Source: Mactromeris polynyma (lineage: Eukaryota > Mollusca > Bivalvia > Venerida > Mactridae). Taken from it: 64,000 bases of DNA. Shown piece after piece: positions 1 through 10,500 of the stretch (positions are counted from its first letter, which is position 1; every line of letters starts with the position of its first letter). The position numbers and the translations under genes are program-made. Location: NCBI GenBank assembly GCA_032209605.1, contig JASFXZ010000007.1, forward strand, positions 23,186,264 through 23,250,263, read 5' to 3'. Under the pieces are notes generated by a model. That model searched no databases. It was not told the origin of the DNA and saw nothing but the letters and a program-made list of their open reading frames with translations.

Positions 1-115
1 TTTATCTAGTTTAATTTTCTAGTTAATTAAGTAGTTATCTAGTTTCTTTAACGTGACAACCATATTATTATCTAGTTCATTAAATAGTTAACTGGTGGCA
101 GAAGTATGCCACCAT
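1..115. repeat. Dispersed repeat rich in TATCTAGTTAATTAAG, copy 1
   Basis: The first bases repeat the motif TATCTAGTT several times and end in an imperfect palindrome, GGTGGCAGAAGTATGCCACC. The same order of motifs recurs at about 33530-33695, so this is an interspersed element and not unique sequence. It is cut by the window edge. No coding capacity is seen and the family was not identified. Confidence 0.7.
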
Positions 116-770
116 AGAATATGCATTCAAACTGAAACGGATGGGGCGCTTTATTTAATTTGAATACGTTCGCATTACCGCGACGAAACAGTATACCTGC
201 ATACCTGTCTTTATATCAACTTTACCGGATCATAAAGGCAATTAAATTAATTCAAAAGAATGATTTATAAGACACCAACATATTTGTATTGAAATACAGA
301 CATTGTGAATTTTCAATTTCAAGTGACAACCCTATCTTAATTATGATGTGTATGTCAAGTACATATGTAATTTGACGTTCAAAGTTATACAACACAGATT
401 AAAAAATATTATCTTCTTTATAGAGACTAGTTTTATCATCTTCATCTCGCACTATTATCGTCTGAATCACCAGCATTTACACCACGTTTACAAGTTTATT
501 AAGTAAAGCTCAGTTAGTGTATTTATGAATGATACTTTTTTCTGGCGATATGTTCATTAATAATTTGAACGTAAATCGCCTCCTATAGACGAGTAACATC
601 ATGTGCACCAAGTGATTATCAGTTTGGTTCAAGGACCCAGTGTAATGAGTATTGTATTGTTTCTAGTTCGGAATGTTAAGTTTTGAACTGCTATAATAAC
701 CCTTACTGGTTTGTGGAATTGGGATCTACCCTATTTTGCTTATTTATACGGGCGAGTCTAACGACCATCA
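116..770. other. Non-coding AT-rich stretch
   Basis: No exon-like open frame is seen. Around 180-300 the sequence resembles stretches near 5990-6150 and, inverted, near 11940-12050. It therefore includes a diverged dispersed repeat. Confidence 0.5.
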
Positions 771-779
771 AGAGCTTGT

Positions 780-2280
780 CCGACAATCTGCATATCTGCC
801 TACCGCCTGCGCGACAATCTGCCTATATGCCTACTCGCCTGCCCGACACCCTGCCTATCTGCCGACCCGCCTGTCCCACAAATTGCCTATCTGCCTACTC
901 GCCAGCCCGACACCCTGCCTATCGGCCTACGCGCCTGTCCGACACCCTGCCTATCTGCCTACTCGTCTGTCCGACAAACTGCCTATCTGCCTGCCCGCCT
1001 GTCCGAAACCCTGCCTATCTGCCTACTTGCCTGCCCGACACCCTGCAAATCGGCCTACCTGCCAGTCCGACACCCTGACTATCTGCCTACCCGCCTGTCA
1101 GACAACCTTCCTATCTGCCTACTCGCCTGCCCGACACCCTGCCTATCGGCCTACCCACCTGTCCGACACCCTGCCTATCTGCCTACTCGCCTGTCCGACA
1201 ATCTGCCTGTCTGCCTACCCGCCTGTCCGACAAACTGCCTATCTGCCTGTCTGCCTGTCCGACAACCTGCCTATCTGCCTACCTGCCTGTCCGACACCTT
1301 GCCTATCTGTCTACCCGCCTGTCCGACACCCGGCCTATCTGCCTACCCGCTTGCCCGTCAACCTGCCTATCTGCCAACCTGCCTGTCCGACAACCTGCAT
1401 ATCTGCCTACCCGCCTGTTCGACAACCTGCCTATCTGCCTACCCGCCTGCCCGTCAACATGCCTATCTGCCTACCCGCCTGCCCGTCAAAACCTGCCTAT
1501 CTGGCTACCCGCCTGTCCGACAACCTGCATATCTGCCTACACGCCTGTTCGACAACCTGCCTATCTGCCTACCCGCCTGTCCGACAACCTGCATATCTGC
1601 CTACCCGCCTGTTCGACAACCTGCCTATCTACCTACCCGCCTGTCCGACAACCTGCATATCTGCCTACCCGCCTGCCCGTCAACCTGCCTATCTGCCTAC
1701 CCGCCTGTCCGTCAACCTGCCTATCTGGCTACCCGCCTGTCCGACAACCTGCATATCTGCCTACACGCCTGTCCGACAACCTGCCTGTTTGCCTACCCGC
1801 CTGTCCGACAACCTGCATATCTGCCTACCCGCCTGTCCGACAACCTGCATATCTGCCTACCCGCCTGTTCGACAACCTGCCTATCTGCCTACCGCGTGTC
1901 CGATAATCTGCCTATCTGCGTACTGCCTGCCCGACAACCTGCCTATCTGCCTACCCGCCTGTTCGACAACCTGCCTATCTGCCTACCCGCCTGCCCGACA
2001 ACCTGCCTATCTACCCACCCGCCTGTCCGACACCCTGCCTATCTGCCTACCCGCCTGCCCGACACCCTGCCTATCTGCCTACCCACCTGTCCGACATCCT
2101 GCCTATCTGCATATTCGCCTGTCCGACACCCTGTCGATCTGCCTACCCGCCTGCCCGTCAACCTGCCGACCCGTCTGCCCGACGCCCTGCCTATCTACCT
2201 ACTCGCCTGCCCGAAAACCTACATATCTGCCTACCCACTTGTCCGACAACCTGCCTACAAGCCTGTCCGTCTGTCTGCCT
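780..2280. repeat. 32-bp minisatellite, about 45 units
   Basis: A tandem array with a 32-bp unit built on CCTATCTGCCTACCCGCCTG plus a variable linker (TCCGACAAC, CCCGTCAAC or TTCGACAAC). Units differ by a few bases. The unit lacks TAA, TAG and TGA in all three forward frames. Because 32 is not a multiple of 3, each frame cycles through a 32-residue Cys/Pro/Leu-rich repeat, which gives long open frames (about 631 and 452 codons) across the array. I see no splice site, start context or matching domain, so I regard these frames as a by-product of composition. Confidence 0.9.
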
Positions 2281-2625
2281 ATTCGCCTGCCCGATTACAT
2301 GCCTGTCTGTCCACATGCCTCCTCGTGCTCGCCTGCCCGATTACTTGCCTTTCTGTCCATATGCCTCCTCGCACTCGCCTGTCCGATTACATGCCTGTCT
2401 GCCCACATGCCTCCTCGCGCTCGCCTGTCCGATTACATGCCTGTCTGCCCACACATCAAGCCTCCTCCCGCTCGCCTGTCCGATTACATGTATGTCTGCC
2501 CAAATGCCTCCTCGCACTCGCCTGTCCGATTACATACCTGTCTGCCCATATGCCTCCTCGCGCTCGCCTGTCCGATTACCCGACTGTCCCACACGCCTTC
2601 CCTCGCACTCGGCTGCCCAACATTG
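2281..2625. repeat. 46-bp minisatellite adjoining the 32-bp array
   Basis: Downstream of the 32-bp array the period changes to about 46 bp, with units containing GCCTGTCCGATTACATGCCT followed by a segment with GCCTCCTCGC. The GCCTGTCCGA part is shared with the 32-bp unit. The longer unit therefore looks derived from the shorter by gain of a new segment and re-amplification. Confidence 0.85.
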
Positions 2626-2759
2626 ATATGAAGTATATCTGTGTATCATATTTCTAAAGGTCTTGACAATGTGCGGTAAACAAGAAATATGGATAATGTT
2701 TTATGTGTATAAAATGTCGCTAACCGATGATTGTGTTGTATTCAAAACGTTTAACATAC

Positions 2760-2895
2760 CTCTTACTTCACATACAACCATCGTTGAGTCTCCATCTGTC
2801 AGAATCTTCCCTTGTGGATGATTTACGAAGTATGGCAGGTCATTAGTAATGGATACAGATCTGACTTTGTCCGAAACTTTGTCTACAACTGTGTC
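2760..2895 (-). CDS. Probable Ig-domain exon (first strands)
   Basis: On the minus strand an open frame reads a Val/Asp-rich linker (repeats of V-V-D-x-V), then NDLPYFVNHPQGKILTDGDS and ...MVVCEVR. This resembles the first strands of an I-set Ig domain up to the first conserved Cys. It ends at a good donor (GAG|GTATGT). The upstream border is uncertain: several AG sites occur in the 12-nt repeats coding the linker. It lies downstream of the Ig exons at 3351-4101 on the same strand and probably belongs to the same gene. The rest of the domain would lie beyond 2.7 kb and is not visible. Confidence 0.5.
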
Positions 2896-3350
2896 CGCAA
2901 CCGTGTCTACAACATTGTCAACAACGATGAGCGTACACTGTATATACATACGAATGACTTTCATATACAGCTATTGAATGATTTACAAACCCGTTTCGAG
3001 TGAGTGTAGATATTGCTTCATTGTCTACAAAGACTGTCAATTGACCGTTAATTAATTTGCAAGACATTCGCCACAGTGTCCAGTTTGAATAGGTCTAATG
3101 GTCTAATATACTATTTAAATATACATGTACACACTCTTGCCGTATTGCAACTACTAAATTGACATCTAAAAATATGTACCTTTGTATATCTACATTGTAT
3201 ATGCTCATTTGAATTTCTACCCCATCGCCGCACATTTTTAACTTATAAATATCTCATACGACCGGGCATTGTTTGCTGTTCTAATGTTTCTTGTCTTTTT
3301 AATGTTCTTTATTAACGCATTTAACAAGCATGTGTACTTCAATAACTGAC

Positions 3351-3507
3351 CTTCAACTTTGACAACGGTACGAATATCGGTCTCTCCTTCCTCATTTCTA
3401 GCTCTGCATGAATATTCACCAGAATCTAATGACGTCATATCCGGTATAATCAATGAGCACATACCAGCGCGATTCTTCATAGTTGCCCTATCGTTGTCTC
3501 GAAGTTT
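3351..3507 (-). CDS. Ig (I-set) domain exon, C-terminal half
   Basis: This minus-strand exon is bounded by AG|AAACTT and GAAG|GTCAGT, 157 nt, entering in phase 0 and leaving in phase 1. It encodes KLRDNDRATMKNRAG, then the hallmark DSGEYSCRARNEEGE (tyrosine corner and second Cys), ending VVKVEG. Joined to the exon at 3971-4101 it makes one complete 96-residue Ig module with phase 1 borders, as is usual in titin and twitchin relatives. The stop of the twitchin-like gene lies at 18892. This module is therefore either from a separate Ig gene or from an alternative 3' part of the same locus. Confidence 0.8.
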
Positions 3508-3970
3508 CTATATTGAAAACAAAATAGAACATAAAATGCAATATAATAAAAAAGAATTGTATGCCTAAAATAATTAAACATTGTTAGACGTTTTAAATCA
3601 AGCATGATGTATGAGCACAGAAAAGACAAAGACGCATGACTTAATGTAGAATATGATCAAAAGTAGACCTAGCATGGGCTACTAAGCTAGAACTTATGAC
3701 GTACTTAGTAGGATGAAAGAACATTCATGTATCAACTTTGGCCGGGAGTATTCTTAAATTCTAAGCATTACACATCGTCAGTTCTTGACAATCTAATGGT
3801 GCGGACCCGTATTTCCACAATATTTGAGTATACTGTTCCAATAAGGCGATTTTTTTATCCAACAAGCCCAAATCAGTAGTGTTTTGACACAAACCCGCGC
3901 TCTCCTGACTGAATATTCAAATATTCCTATACAATTCCATTATTTGTATTGCATTGTTACATGACAGAAC

Positions 3971-4101
3971 CTTTGAATCCTTAAACCAGTCCACAGATGG
4001 TTCAGGATCGCCACTCACGTTACATCTTAGAACCAGTCTATCACCAGAGTTCAAGGTTACGGGTTTCATGTCGTCTGTAAAAGATGGCGCCCCATTTTCA
4101 C
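3971..4101 (-). CDS. Ig (I-set) domain exon, N-terminal half
   Basis: This minus-strand exon runs from CCTAG|GTGAAA to AAG|GTTCTG and encodes GENGAPSFTDDMKPVTLNSG, RLVLRCNVSGDPEPSVDWFK and DSK. It has the first Cys and the core Trp of an I-set domain. Its phase 0 exit matches the entry of the exon at 3351-3507. The donor GTTCTG is weak, but it is the only choice that keeps frame and gives the expected WFKDSK-KL junction. Confidence 0.8.
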
Positions 4102-4302
4102 CTAGGACAGAATAAAGATTCGAACATTGAACAATATGTTTTATATCGGATACTATGTAGATAACAGTGTATAACCCGATGTGTATTCCGCCGAGTAAAG
4201 CGCCTGCGACAGAGGTAGCGTACCAGACAGGTGAGTAGTGGTGTTCCTTTTCTGACCAAGAATTTATAATTTCGATGTTTGTCTAGGATCTTATATCGCC
4301 GG
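4102..4302 (-). other. Open segment with membrane-like stretch, unknown
   Basis: Directly upstream of the Ig exon the same minus-strand frame stays open back to an AG at about 4285. It reads EIINSWSEKEHHYSPVWYAT, then a hydrophobic run of about 28 residues with AGALLGGIHIGLYTVIYIV. A related, frameshifted sequence lies in opposite orientation at 10368-10500. I do not recognise the protein. It may be a separate exon or part of a repeat that happens to be open. Confidence 0.35.
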
Positions 4303-4694
4303 AACGACCGTGAATGTCTACATTTACTATAAAAACAATACAAGGCAATATATTTGGTGAATAAAGCTTGTATTGTTCGTTTATATTTGAGATATAGAAA
4401 AAAAAGAGTAAAAAATCGCCTTCAACTGCTAGATTCTAAGTGTTTTACTCCATAGATCAAAATATATATCATCAACGAACAGTTCTAGCAAGTTGCAAGT
4501 ATGTCGGTACTCTAAAATTGACGTTTGATCATTCCAAAGGGACCCTGGCATGCACAAATATGATAACGTTTACCGCAGAGGGAATTTTGCAATGATGATA
4601 TCGCCGGCTGAAGAGAGACAAGTACGGATGACGTTTACGGCCGAGGAAATCATTTTATTAAATAACGGATTTTTGCTTTTCTGTTTTTATACCC

Positions 4695-5430
4695 GGCAAG
4701 GCATGTTTTATCAACGTTCTTACGCACGAAAATTTCGTAAGATCTTCTTACGACGTTCTTACGATCTCAAGAGCGTTTTATCAATATTTTCGTACGCATG
4801 CAGTCGCTACGAATTCGTAAGTTTTAACGAAAATGCTACGAATGGTTATAGGCATTCGTAACGTTCGTAACAAAAATGATATTAATATTTCACATTCATC
4901 AACAACAGTTGTGAACTTTTTTTATCAATTCATCTACTTCATATTACATAGAATTGTCTGGCATTTCTGAAAAAATAATGAAATGCATCAATAAGTTTAT
5001 ATTGTTATCTTATAAAGTATAAGATTATTCCCTACATACAAGCTGATACAGTAGTCAATCAAAGTTATAATCAGTCACAAAGTAAAACTTTTGACAATCA
5101 AAAGGTAATTTGAAGATTGAATAAGAATAGAGTATATTTGGAATTGTACATGGAATTAAAATGTATGGTTAACATTTAAAGTACAGTATCAACTGTATCA
5201 TACAACTTTTAAAAATAGAATATTATTTTATTAATGCTAAGCCTAATTTTAAACTGTTAAGACATGACATTGATGAATATATATCAAGGCAGATTATGTT
5301 AAGACATGAAATTGATGAATATATATCAAGGCAGATTAATTATTATCATTTGGTAATTTAATAATTTTTATTATTACTATCATGGATTCTTACAAATCAG
5401 TAGAATTACAGTGGTGGTGACTTTAAGTAT
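4695..5430. repeat. Dispersed repeat with ACGAAA/TTTCGT palindromes, copy A
   Basis: It begins with short inverted motifs (TTCTTACGCACGAAAATTTC and similar) and continues for about 730 bp. The same sequence, diverged, occurs at 6805-6985 plus 8066-8570, where it is split by an insertion. Within copy A, about 40 bp are tandemly duplicated near 5258-5338. No coding capacity is seen. The palindromic head suggests a non-autonomous DNA element, but no family is claimed. Confidence 0.75.
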
Positions 5431-5431
5431 C

Positions 5432-5500
5432 CCAAAAGATGGCCCGAAGTGTGCCTAAATATGGTCCGAAGAGTCCCTGAATATGGTCCGAAGTTATCGC
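5432..5500. repeat. Short array of a ~22-bp unit
   Basis: Three units built on TGGTCCGAAGTGTCCCTGAA, diverged. The same unit forms a longer array at 6475-6620, so this flanks or belongs to the neighbouring dispersed repeat. Confidence 0.6.
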
Positions 5501-6474
5501 AAATTATATCAAATTCAGCAAAATGAAAATAGTTTCCGTCGCAAGAATTTCATTCCTGAACTAATATGTAAAAAAGTTGTTTACAGGAATATGCCTTGCG
5601 GCTTTAAAGTGTTTTGAATAAATGACAAGAATTCAAATGTAAGGTGTTAGAGATGGTTTTTAAAAACTTGAAATGTTTTTGATGAAGAAAACAATAATTG
5701 CATGTCTAAATATTTAGTATTATTAAAACTTCAAAATATCGTGGTAATAGAGTGAAGGCATATGAAAATAACAGCGGTCTGGAAAAGGCTTCTTTCTGAT
5801 TTAATTAAAATGTGAATATTTTTTCCATATTTTCAATATATTTACAGTTTTATGTCACAACATGAAAATTTCATTTTAAATATAGAAGAAAGGTTCTACT
5901 TAGTTCATTTCAACCATTTATCATATAAAGAATTTCCATCATCAATTTAAAACTGACACGGGATTCTTTTCAGTATTGTGAATACGTTTGCGAAAAATTC
6001 AATATGTTTACATTGACGCAATACAATATAATGCCTGTATGTAATCTGTCTTTCGACTTTGCCGAGTCATAATGGAATCATTTTTTATAAATAATGCAAT
6101 CTTGAAAATTCTTTTTTTTGTCAAACGTATAAGTTATAAGATACCAACATGTTTGTACGCGTGATATGCAAAAATATACGCGGTGTTAAAGATGTATCTG
6201 GCTCATCTTAACGCAAAGATATTTGAATGGGCTTCATTCAGAGCTGTTGCAACAATGGCTTAAATATCGTTAATTCATAATTTTGGGCTCCTTTTATACA
6301 ATGAAGTTTTGCAGTGCGCCATACAAAATACATGCTGTGTTAAATTTTGGTTGATATTCGAATCTATGTATCGTTCTCTCCTCGAATTTACCATACAATC
6401 ACGAATAATGATAATTTAACGACAATTTATTGAAGGTATTTTTAAAACAAAATGCTTAGTCGAAAACATTCCAA

Positions 6475-6620
6475 TAGATGGCCCGTAATGTCCCTAAATA
6501 TGGTCCGAAGTGTCACTGCAGATGGTCCGAAGTGTCCCTGAACATTGACCGAAGTGTCCCTGAATATGGCTCGAAGTGTCTGGTCCGTAAAGTCCGTGGT
6601 CCGAAGTGTCCTGACACCCC
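6475..6620. repeat. Minisatellite, ~22-bp unit
   Basis: Six or seven imperfect copies of ATGGTCCGAAGTGTCCCTGA. It is open on the minus strand as a repetitive peptide, but there is no sign of a gene. Confidence 0.75.
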
Positions 6621-7436
6621 AGATATACGTCTCTTCTGACCTCCCCATGAAGAGTGCACGAACATTCTTATTCGTAAGATCAGTGTCATACTTACGAACG
6701 CGTTGATAAAACGGTCGTAATTATGTTCGTAAGACAAAATTAACAACATTGCAGCTACGTATAAAATCTCCATTTACTTCAGAATTAATATAAAAAACAT
6801 ATCGGGCCCGTTTTATCAACATTCTTACGCACGAAAGTTTCGTAAGATTTTCTTACGACGTTCTCAAGAGTGTTTTATCAAATTTTCGTACGCATGTAGT
6901 CGCTACGAATTTGTAAGTTTTAACGAAAATGCTACGAATGATTATAGGCATTCGTAACGTTCGTAACAAAAAATATATTATTATTTCACATTATTAATTA
7001 ACTAAGCAATATTAGGCGCGTTAACACTATCAATTCAGGGCCGATATAAAGTTTCTTACGACATTATAGAGAGAGAACTCGTCCATTACGAAAAAAACAC
7101 GGCCATTATGAAAACAACTCGGCCATTATGAAAAAACGCGGCCTTTATGAGATTTGGACATTCTGATTGGTTGTTCAACTCGGCCATTATGAATCCAACG
7201 CTATCCGTAGAAAAAAAATCGACGCCATTTTGAATAGGAAAATTCGGAATGCTGATTCTTTTTAAATATACCTAGAAGCCCATTTTCAAAGGTAACACTA
7301 CAAATCAATCAAGATCAAGGGGAAGTAAGGTATCCAGGGAAGTACGCGGAATAAAGAACGGGTTGGACGGCTAATATCCTGATCATTGTTTTCGCCAGAC
7401 GACCTACCTTGAAATCCTAAATAGGTCTACGCTACA

Positions 7437-7844
7437 ATGAATGAAGGCGAGCGCGTACTGCAACAGCTGGCAGACGATATATTGACTTTAGACAGTATAA
7501 TTGACAATCGTGAGTGTATCCAAAATGTGTTTGGTCTTGTGGATGGAGATCACAGTGTAGTGCCACTAGTGGAGGAAAACCCGGATATGGGGATAAGTTC
7601 GGATACAGATAATGATTTTATCGGTGAAAGACAATTTAAAAGATTTAAACATGTTGACGTCAGCGAAACGAAAACTTTTGTAGAGCTTAACAAAGCAAAG
7701 GCTACTGTGTATAAAACTAGGAGTGACATGAGGGTGTTTGATGAATGGGCATCTAGCATAAACGAGAAAAGGCCCATTGAAGATATTCCACCTGAAGAAC
7801 TAGACACTATTCTATTGATTATAATATGTTGTTGTTTGTTATAA
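7437..7844 (+). pseudogene. N-terminal part of a tyrosine-recombinase-like (Crypton/ZMYM-type) protein
   Basis: The ORF is 135 codons with its ATG at 7437. The first ~75 residues are acidic and unrecognised. Then come KAKATVYKTRSDMRVFDEWA and EKRPIEDIPPEELDTIL, which look like the helical SAM-like N-terminal domain that precedes the catalytic region in Crypton-derived proteins (ZMYM2, QRICH1 and KCTD1-type DUF3504 relatives). After LDTIL the frame runs into a hydrophobic tail and a stop. The R...H-x-x-R...Y catalytic part is absent. It is thus a truncated copy that cannot recombine DNA. The family assignment is from remembered motif pattern only. Confidence 0.5.
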
Positions 7845-7927
7845 TATTGTTATTAACATTATAATAAAAATAAGTAAAAATGTTATTATGTTTTGTTAAT
7901 ATTGCATAGTCAATTAATAAAATTGTC

Positions 7928-8061
7928 AATAATCAAGAGTTTTCATAATGGCCTTGTTATTGGGCTTCGGCCAGTCATATTAGCCTTCGGCCTAAAGGCC
8001 TCAGGCTAATATGACAGCCTTCAGCCCAATAACAAGGCCATTATGAAAACTCTTGATTATT
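7928..8061. repeat. 134-bp near-perfect palindrome
   Basis: The two arms of ~60 bp begin AATAATCAAGAGTTTTCATA and read the same on the opposite strand from 8061, with a few mismatches near the centre (GGCTTCGGCC versus GGCTGAAGGC). It could extrude as a cruciform or fold as a long hairpin in RNA. It forms the right-hand part of the 1.08 kb insertion. Confidence 0.9.
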
Positions 8062-8824
8062 AACATTATATTAATCAACAACAGTTATGAACTTTTTTAT
8101 CAATGCATATACTTCATATCACATGAGATTGTCTTGCATTTCTGAAAAAAAAATTAATAAGTATTTATTGTTATCTTCTACGTATAAGATGATTCCATAC
8201 ATACTAGCTGATACAGCAGTCAATCAAAGTTATATAATCAGTCACAAAGTAAAACTACTGACAACCGAAAAATAATTAGAAGATGGAATAAGAAGTGTGT
8301 ATGTGACATTGTACATGGAATTAAAATGTATGGTTTACATTTAAAGTACAGAATCAACTATGTCATACAACCTTTTAAATTGAATATTTTTATTTGATTA
8401 CTGCTAAGCCTAATTTTAAACTGTTAAGACACAAACTGGATGAATATATACAAAGACAGGTTAATTATTATCATTTGGCAATTTAAAGGTTTGTTTGATT
8501 GTTACTATTTATATCATGAAATTTTATACATCAATAGAATTACAGTGGTTGTGACTTTAAGCAGCACTTCATATTTTCTTTAACAGTCTGCATCATTAAC
8601 ATCACCAGCTGAATGACATCCTCAATGACATTTGACTGCAAAATAAAGTATTAAATCCTCAATAAATTAAATCCGCTAGTTCAAACTCAAGAAAATAATA
8701 AATTATTTAGGCATTTTTTGTTATTCTTCTGAGCTAAAAATACCACTCAATATACTAGTTATTAAGCTGTGTAGTAGAGTGTGATGAAACGGTATAGCAC
8801 CTTGCACTGGTTACATGCTAGTAC

Positions 8825-8922
8825 TATGTTAGGTGGGAAACTGTTTTATCCGGCGAGTCGAGGGATCGAACCCACGACCTTCTGATTCGTAGTCAGCAGC
8901 GTGAACCATTGAGCCTTGTTCT
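8825..8922 (-). repeat. tRNA-derived SINE fragment (Arg-like head)
   Basis: The reverse complement reads GGCTCAATGGTTCACGC, then CTGACTACGAATCAG (an ACG-type anticodon arm) and GGTTCGATCCC (B-box-like). The element is interrupted or bordered at TGAGCC by the next SINE. Confidence 0.55.
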
Positions 8923-9212
8923 TGTATTTGCGTTTATTTATCGTCGCCACCGGTTTCCCATATGGGCGACGCCTCCAGAAGAATGTCAGTCATATTAGAT
9001 TTTTGGAGGATAGTGCATGATACAGAAGATGCCCCAGTTCCAGAAGCACCCCTGGTTCTTTTACGTGCTCGATGTAAAGCATCATACACGGGACCTCGGT
9101 TTTTAAAGTCTCGTCCGAAAGACTGTAAGTACGGTCAGTGATGGAGCGGGGAATCGAACCAGCGATCCCTGGATTACAAGTCCAGCGTTTTACCACTGGA
9201 CCACGGATCCGC
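8923..9212 (-). repeat. tRNA-Thr-derived SINE, copy 1
   Basis: In minus orientation the head begins near GGATCCGTGGTCCAGTGG and has a Thr-like arm, GGACTTGTAATCC (TGT loop). The B box is GGTTCGATTCC. It is followed by a ~200-bp conserved body ending near CAAATACAAG. It is nearly identical to 12222-12517. A TGAGCC-CTTG-like duplication flanks it, placing it inside the Arg-like element. Confidence 0.8.
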
Positions 9213-10367
9213 TACTGAGCCACTTGCTTGCATTTGATATATACATTACCTTAATTAATTTAAACAGGTTTTTAAAATTTGCATATAATAAAGGGAGATA
9301 ATTCAACAAACTGATGCACTCCGGGTGTTTATTAAAATTGGAGTACTACCGTGCTAAGAGTTGGAAAATAACTGTTTTGTATTAACTTTTTTTTGGAATA
9401 CAAATCATGATACGCTCCATGTCTAGTTTCGTCTTGTTTATAAAACGTACTTAATAGAAAATACATAGAATACAATTTAGAATTTCATGAATCTATATAA
9501 AGTTTAAATAATAATGGCCGAGTACTTTGCGTATTTGCAGTACCCATGTGGTGAAATAGTTGAATAAATATAGTTTAATCATATAAAAAACATTAATGCT
9601 ACAATACTTGGGGGAAACGTATCATGACCATGCGAACACATACACGCATCATGCAGTTTGTTCGTCTCCAATAAGAGACAAACAGAAACAAACGCGGAAA
9701 GACGACTCCACAAAACACTGGACAAAGTCAACGACTATCCCTTCTTATCTAGGAGGGAAGAAGGGATATGGGGAAATAACCGCCGACCATTCCAAGTGCA
9801 AAGCAGAATGCGCTCTACGCTGTACTATACAGTCAGTTAACGAAACATATCTTCCACCTTATATACAACTGCTAAATAACTTGTAAGCGACTTAGATTCG
9901 TCAATACATAACTGAATCTTATATTCAGAAATTTCAGTTTAGCATTGCATGCGATGTATTTCAATGAAAGACTTCAGCGTGAATTTAACAACATATTTTC
10001 ATAGTTTCGTGATAATTGACAGTATAATGAAATAGATATAAACAAAAATATCATATACATGTTTGAATCATTAAAGTTTACTTTCCCCTAGTAAATGTTA
10101 GTGCCCCCGGGGCATATTACGCAAACGATTCGTAGCTATGTATTATCGCAATCCTTTTCACACCCTTTTATATAACTAACATTATTTATGAATGTCTAGT
10201 TACCTGCAATATCGTCATGACATTATAAGAAAGACAAGGAAAAACAAAACGACAAACATACTTTGATGAATACAAAGACCACGTGATGAGTTTTCCATTA
10301 TGTTCGGATAAAATTAATAGCAAAAATGGCAATTTAAAACTGGGAGAATACAAGACGTCAATAATAT
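9213..10367. other. Non-coding stretch
   Basis: A plus-strand open frame of 96 codons at 9596-9886 has no recognisable motif or splice context and I do not call it a gene. Nothing else is identified. Confidence 0.4.
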
Positions 10368-10500
10368 GGTGCTAGAGAAACATCGAAATTATAAATTATT
10401 GGTCAGAAAAGAAACACCACTACTCATCCGTCTTGAATGCTTCCCTCTGTCATAGACGCGTCACTCGGCGGAATACACACCAGGAGTAGATTGTGTAGAT
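10368..10500 (+). pseudogene. Decayed inverted copy of the segment at 4160-4300
   Basis: The plus strand reads EIINYWSEKKHHYSSV, matching EIINSWSEKEHHYSPV on the minus strand at ~4250-4290. Nucleotide similarity continues to the shared GGCGGAATACACA, but a frameshift has occurred and the frame ends at TAG. Both copies are preceded by a CTAG that could act as an acceptor. Confidence 0.5.

Larger units (their letters stand above)
6986..8065 (+). mobile_element. ~1.08 kb insertion with recombinase-like ORF and hairpin
   Basis: Its borders are inferred by comparison with the uninterrupted repeat at 4695-5430. Near the left side GGCCATTATGAAAA recurs four times (7070-7200). The same motif forms the outer part of a 134-bp palindrome at the right side. 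In between lies the ORF at 7437-7844. A possible target duplication is ATTATTAA near both junctions, but the AT-rich context makes it weak. The element looks like a shortened, non-autonomous relative of a Crypton-type (tyrosine recombinase) transposon; that class is an inference from the ORF. Confidence 0.55.
6805..8570. repeat. Dispersed repeat, copy B, interrupted by an insertion
   Basis: Bases 6805-6985 match the head of copy A (4695-4890) and 8066-8570 match its body. The ~1.08 kb in between is absent from copy A and is therefore an insertion. Copy A in effect serves as the empty site. Confidence 0.75.

Noticed and set aside
736..2631. Long open frames across the minisatellite as protein genes
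   Set aside because: All three frames are open because the unit lacks stop triplets; there is no start context, splice signal or domain.
8923..9212. Functional tRNA-Thr gene
   Set aside because: The tRNA-like part is fused to a body shared with another copy that has a target-site duplication; it is a SINE head.
9596..9886. 96-codon plus-strand open frame
   Set aside because: No motif, no partner exons; overlapping second frame also open by chance.
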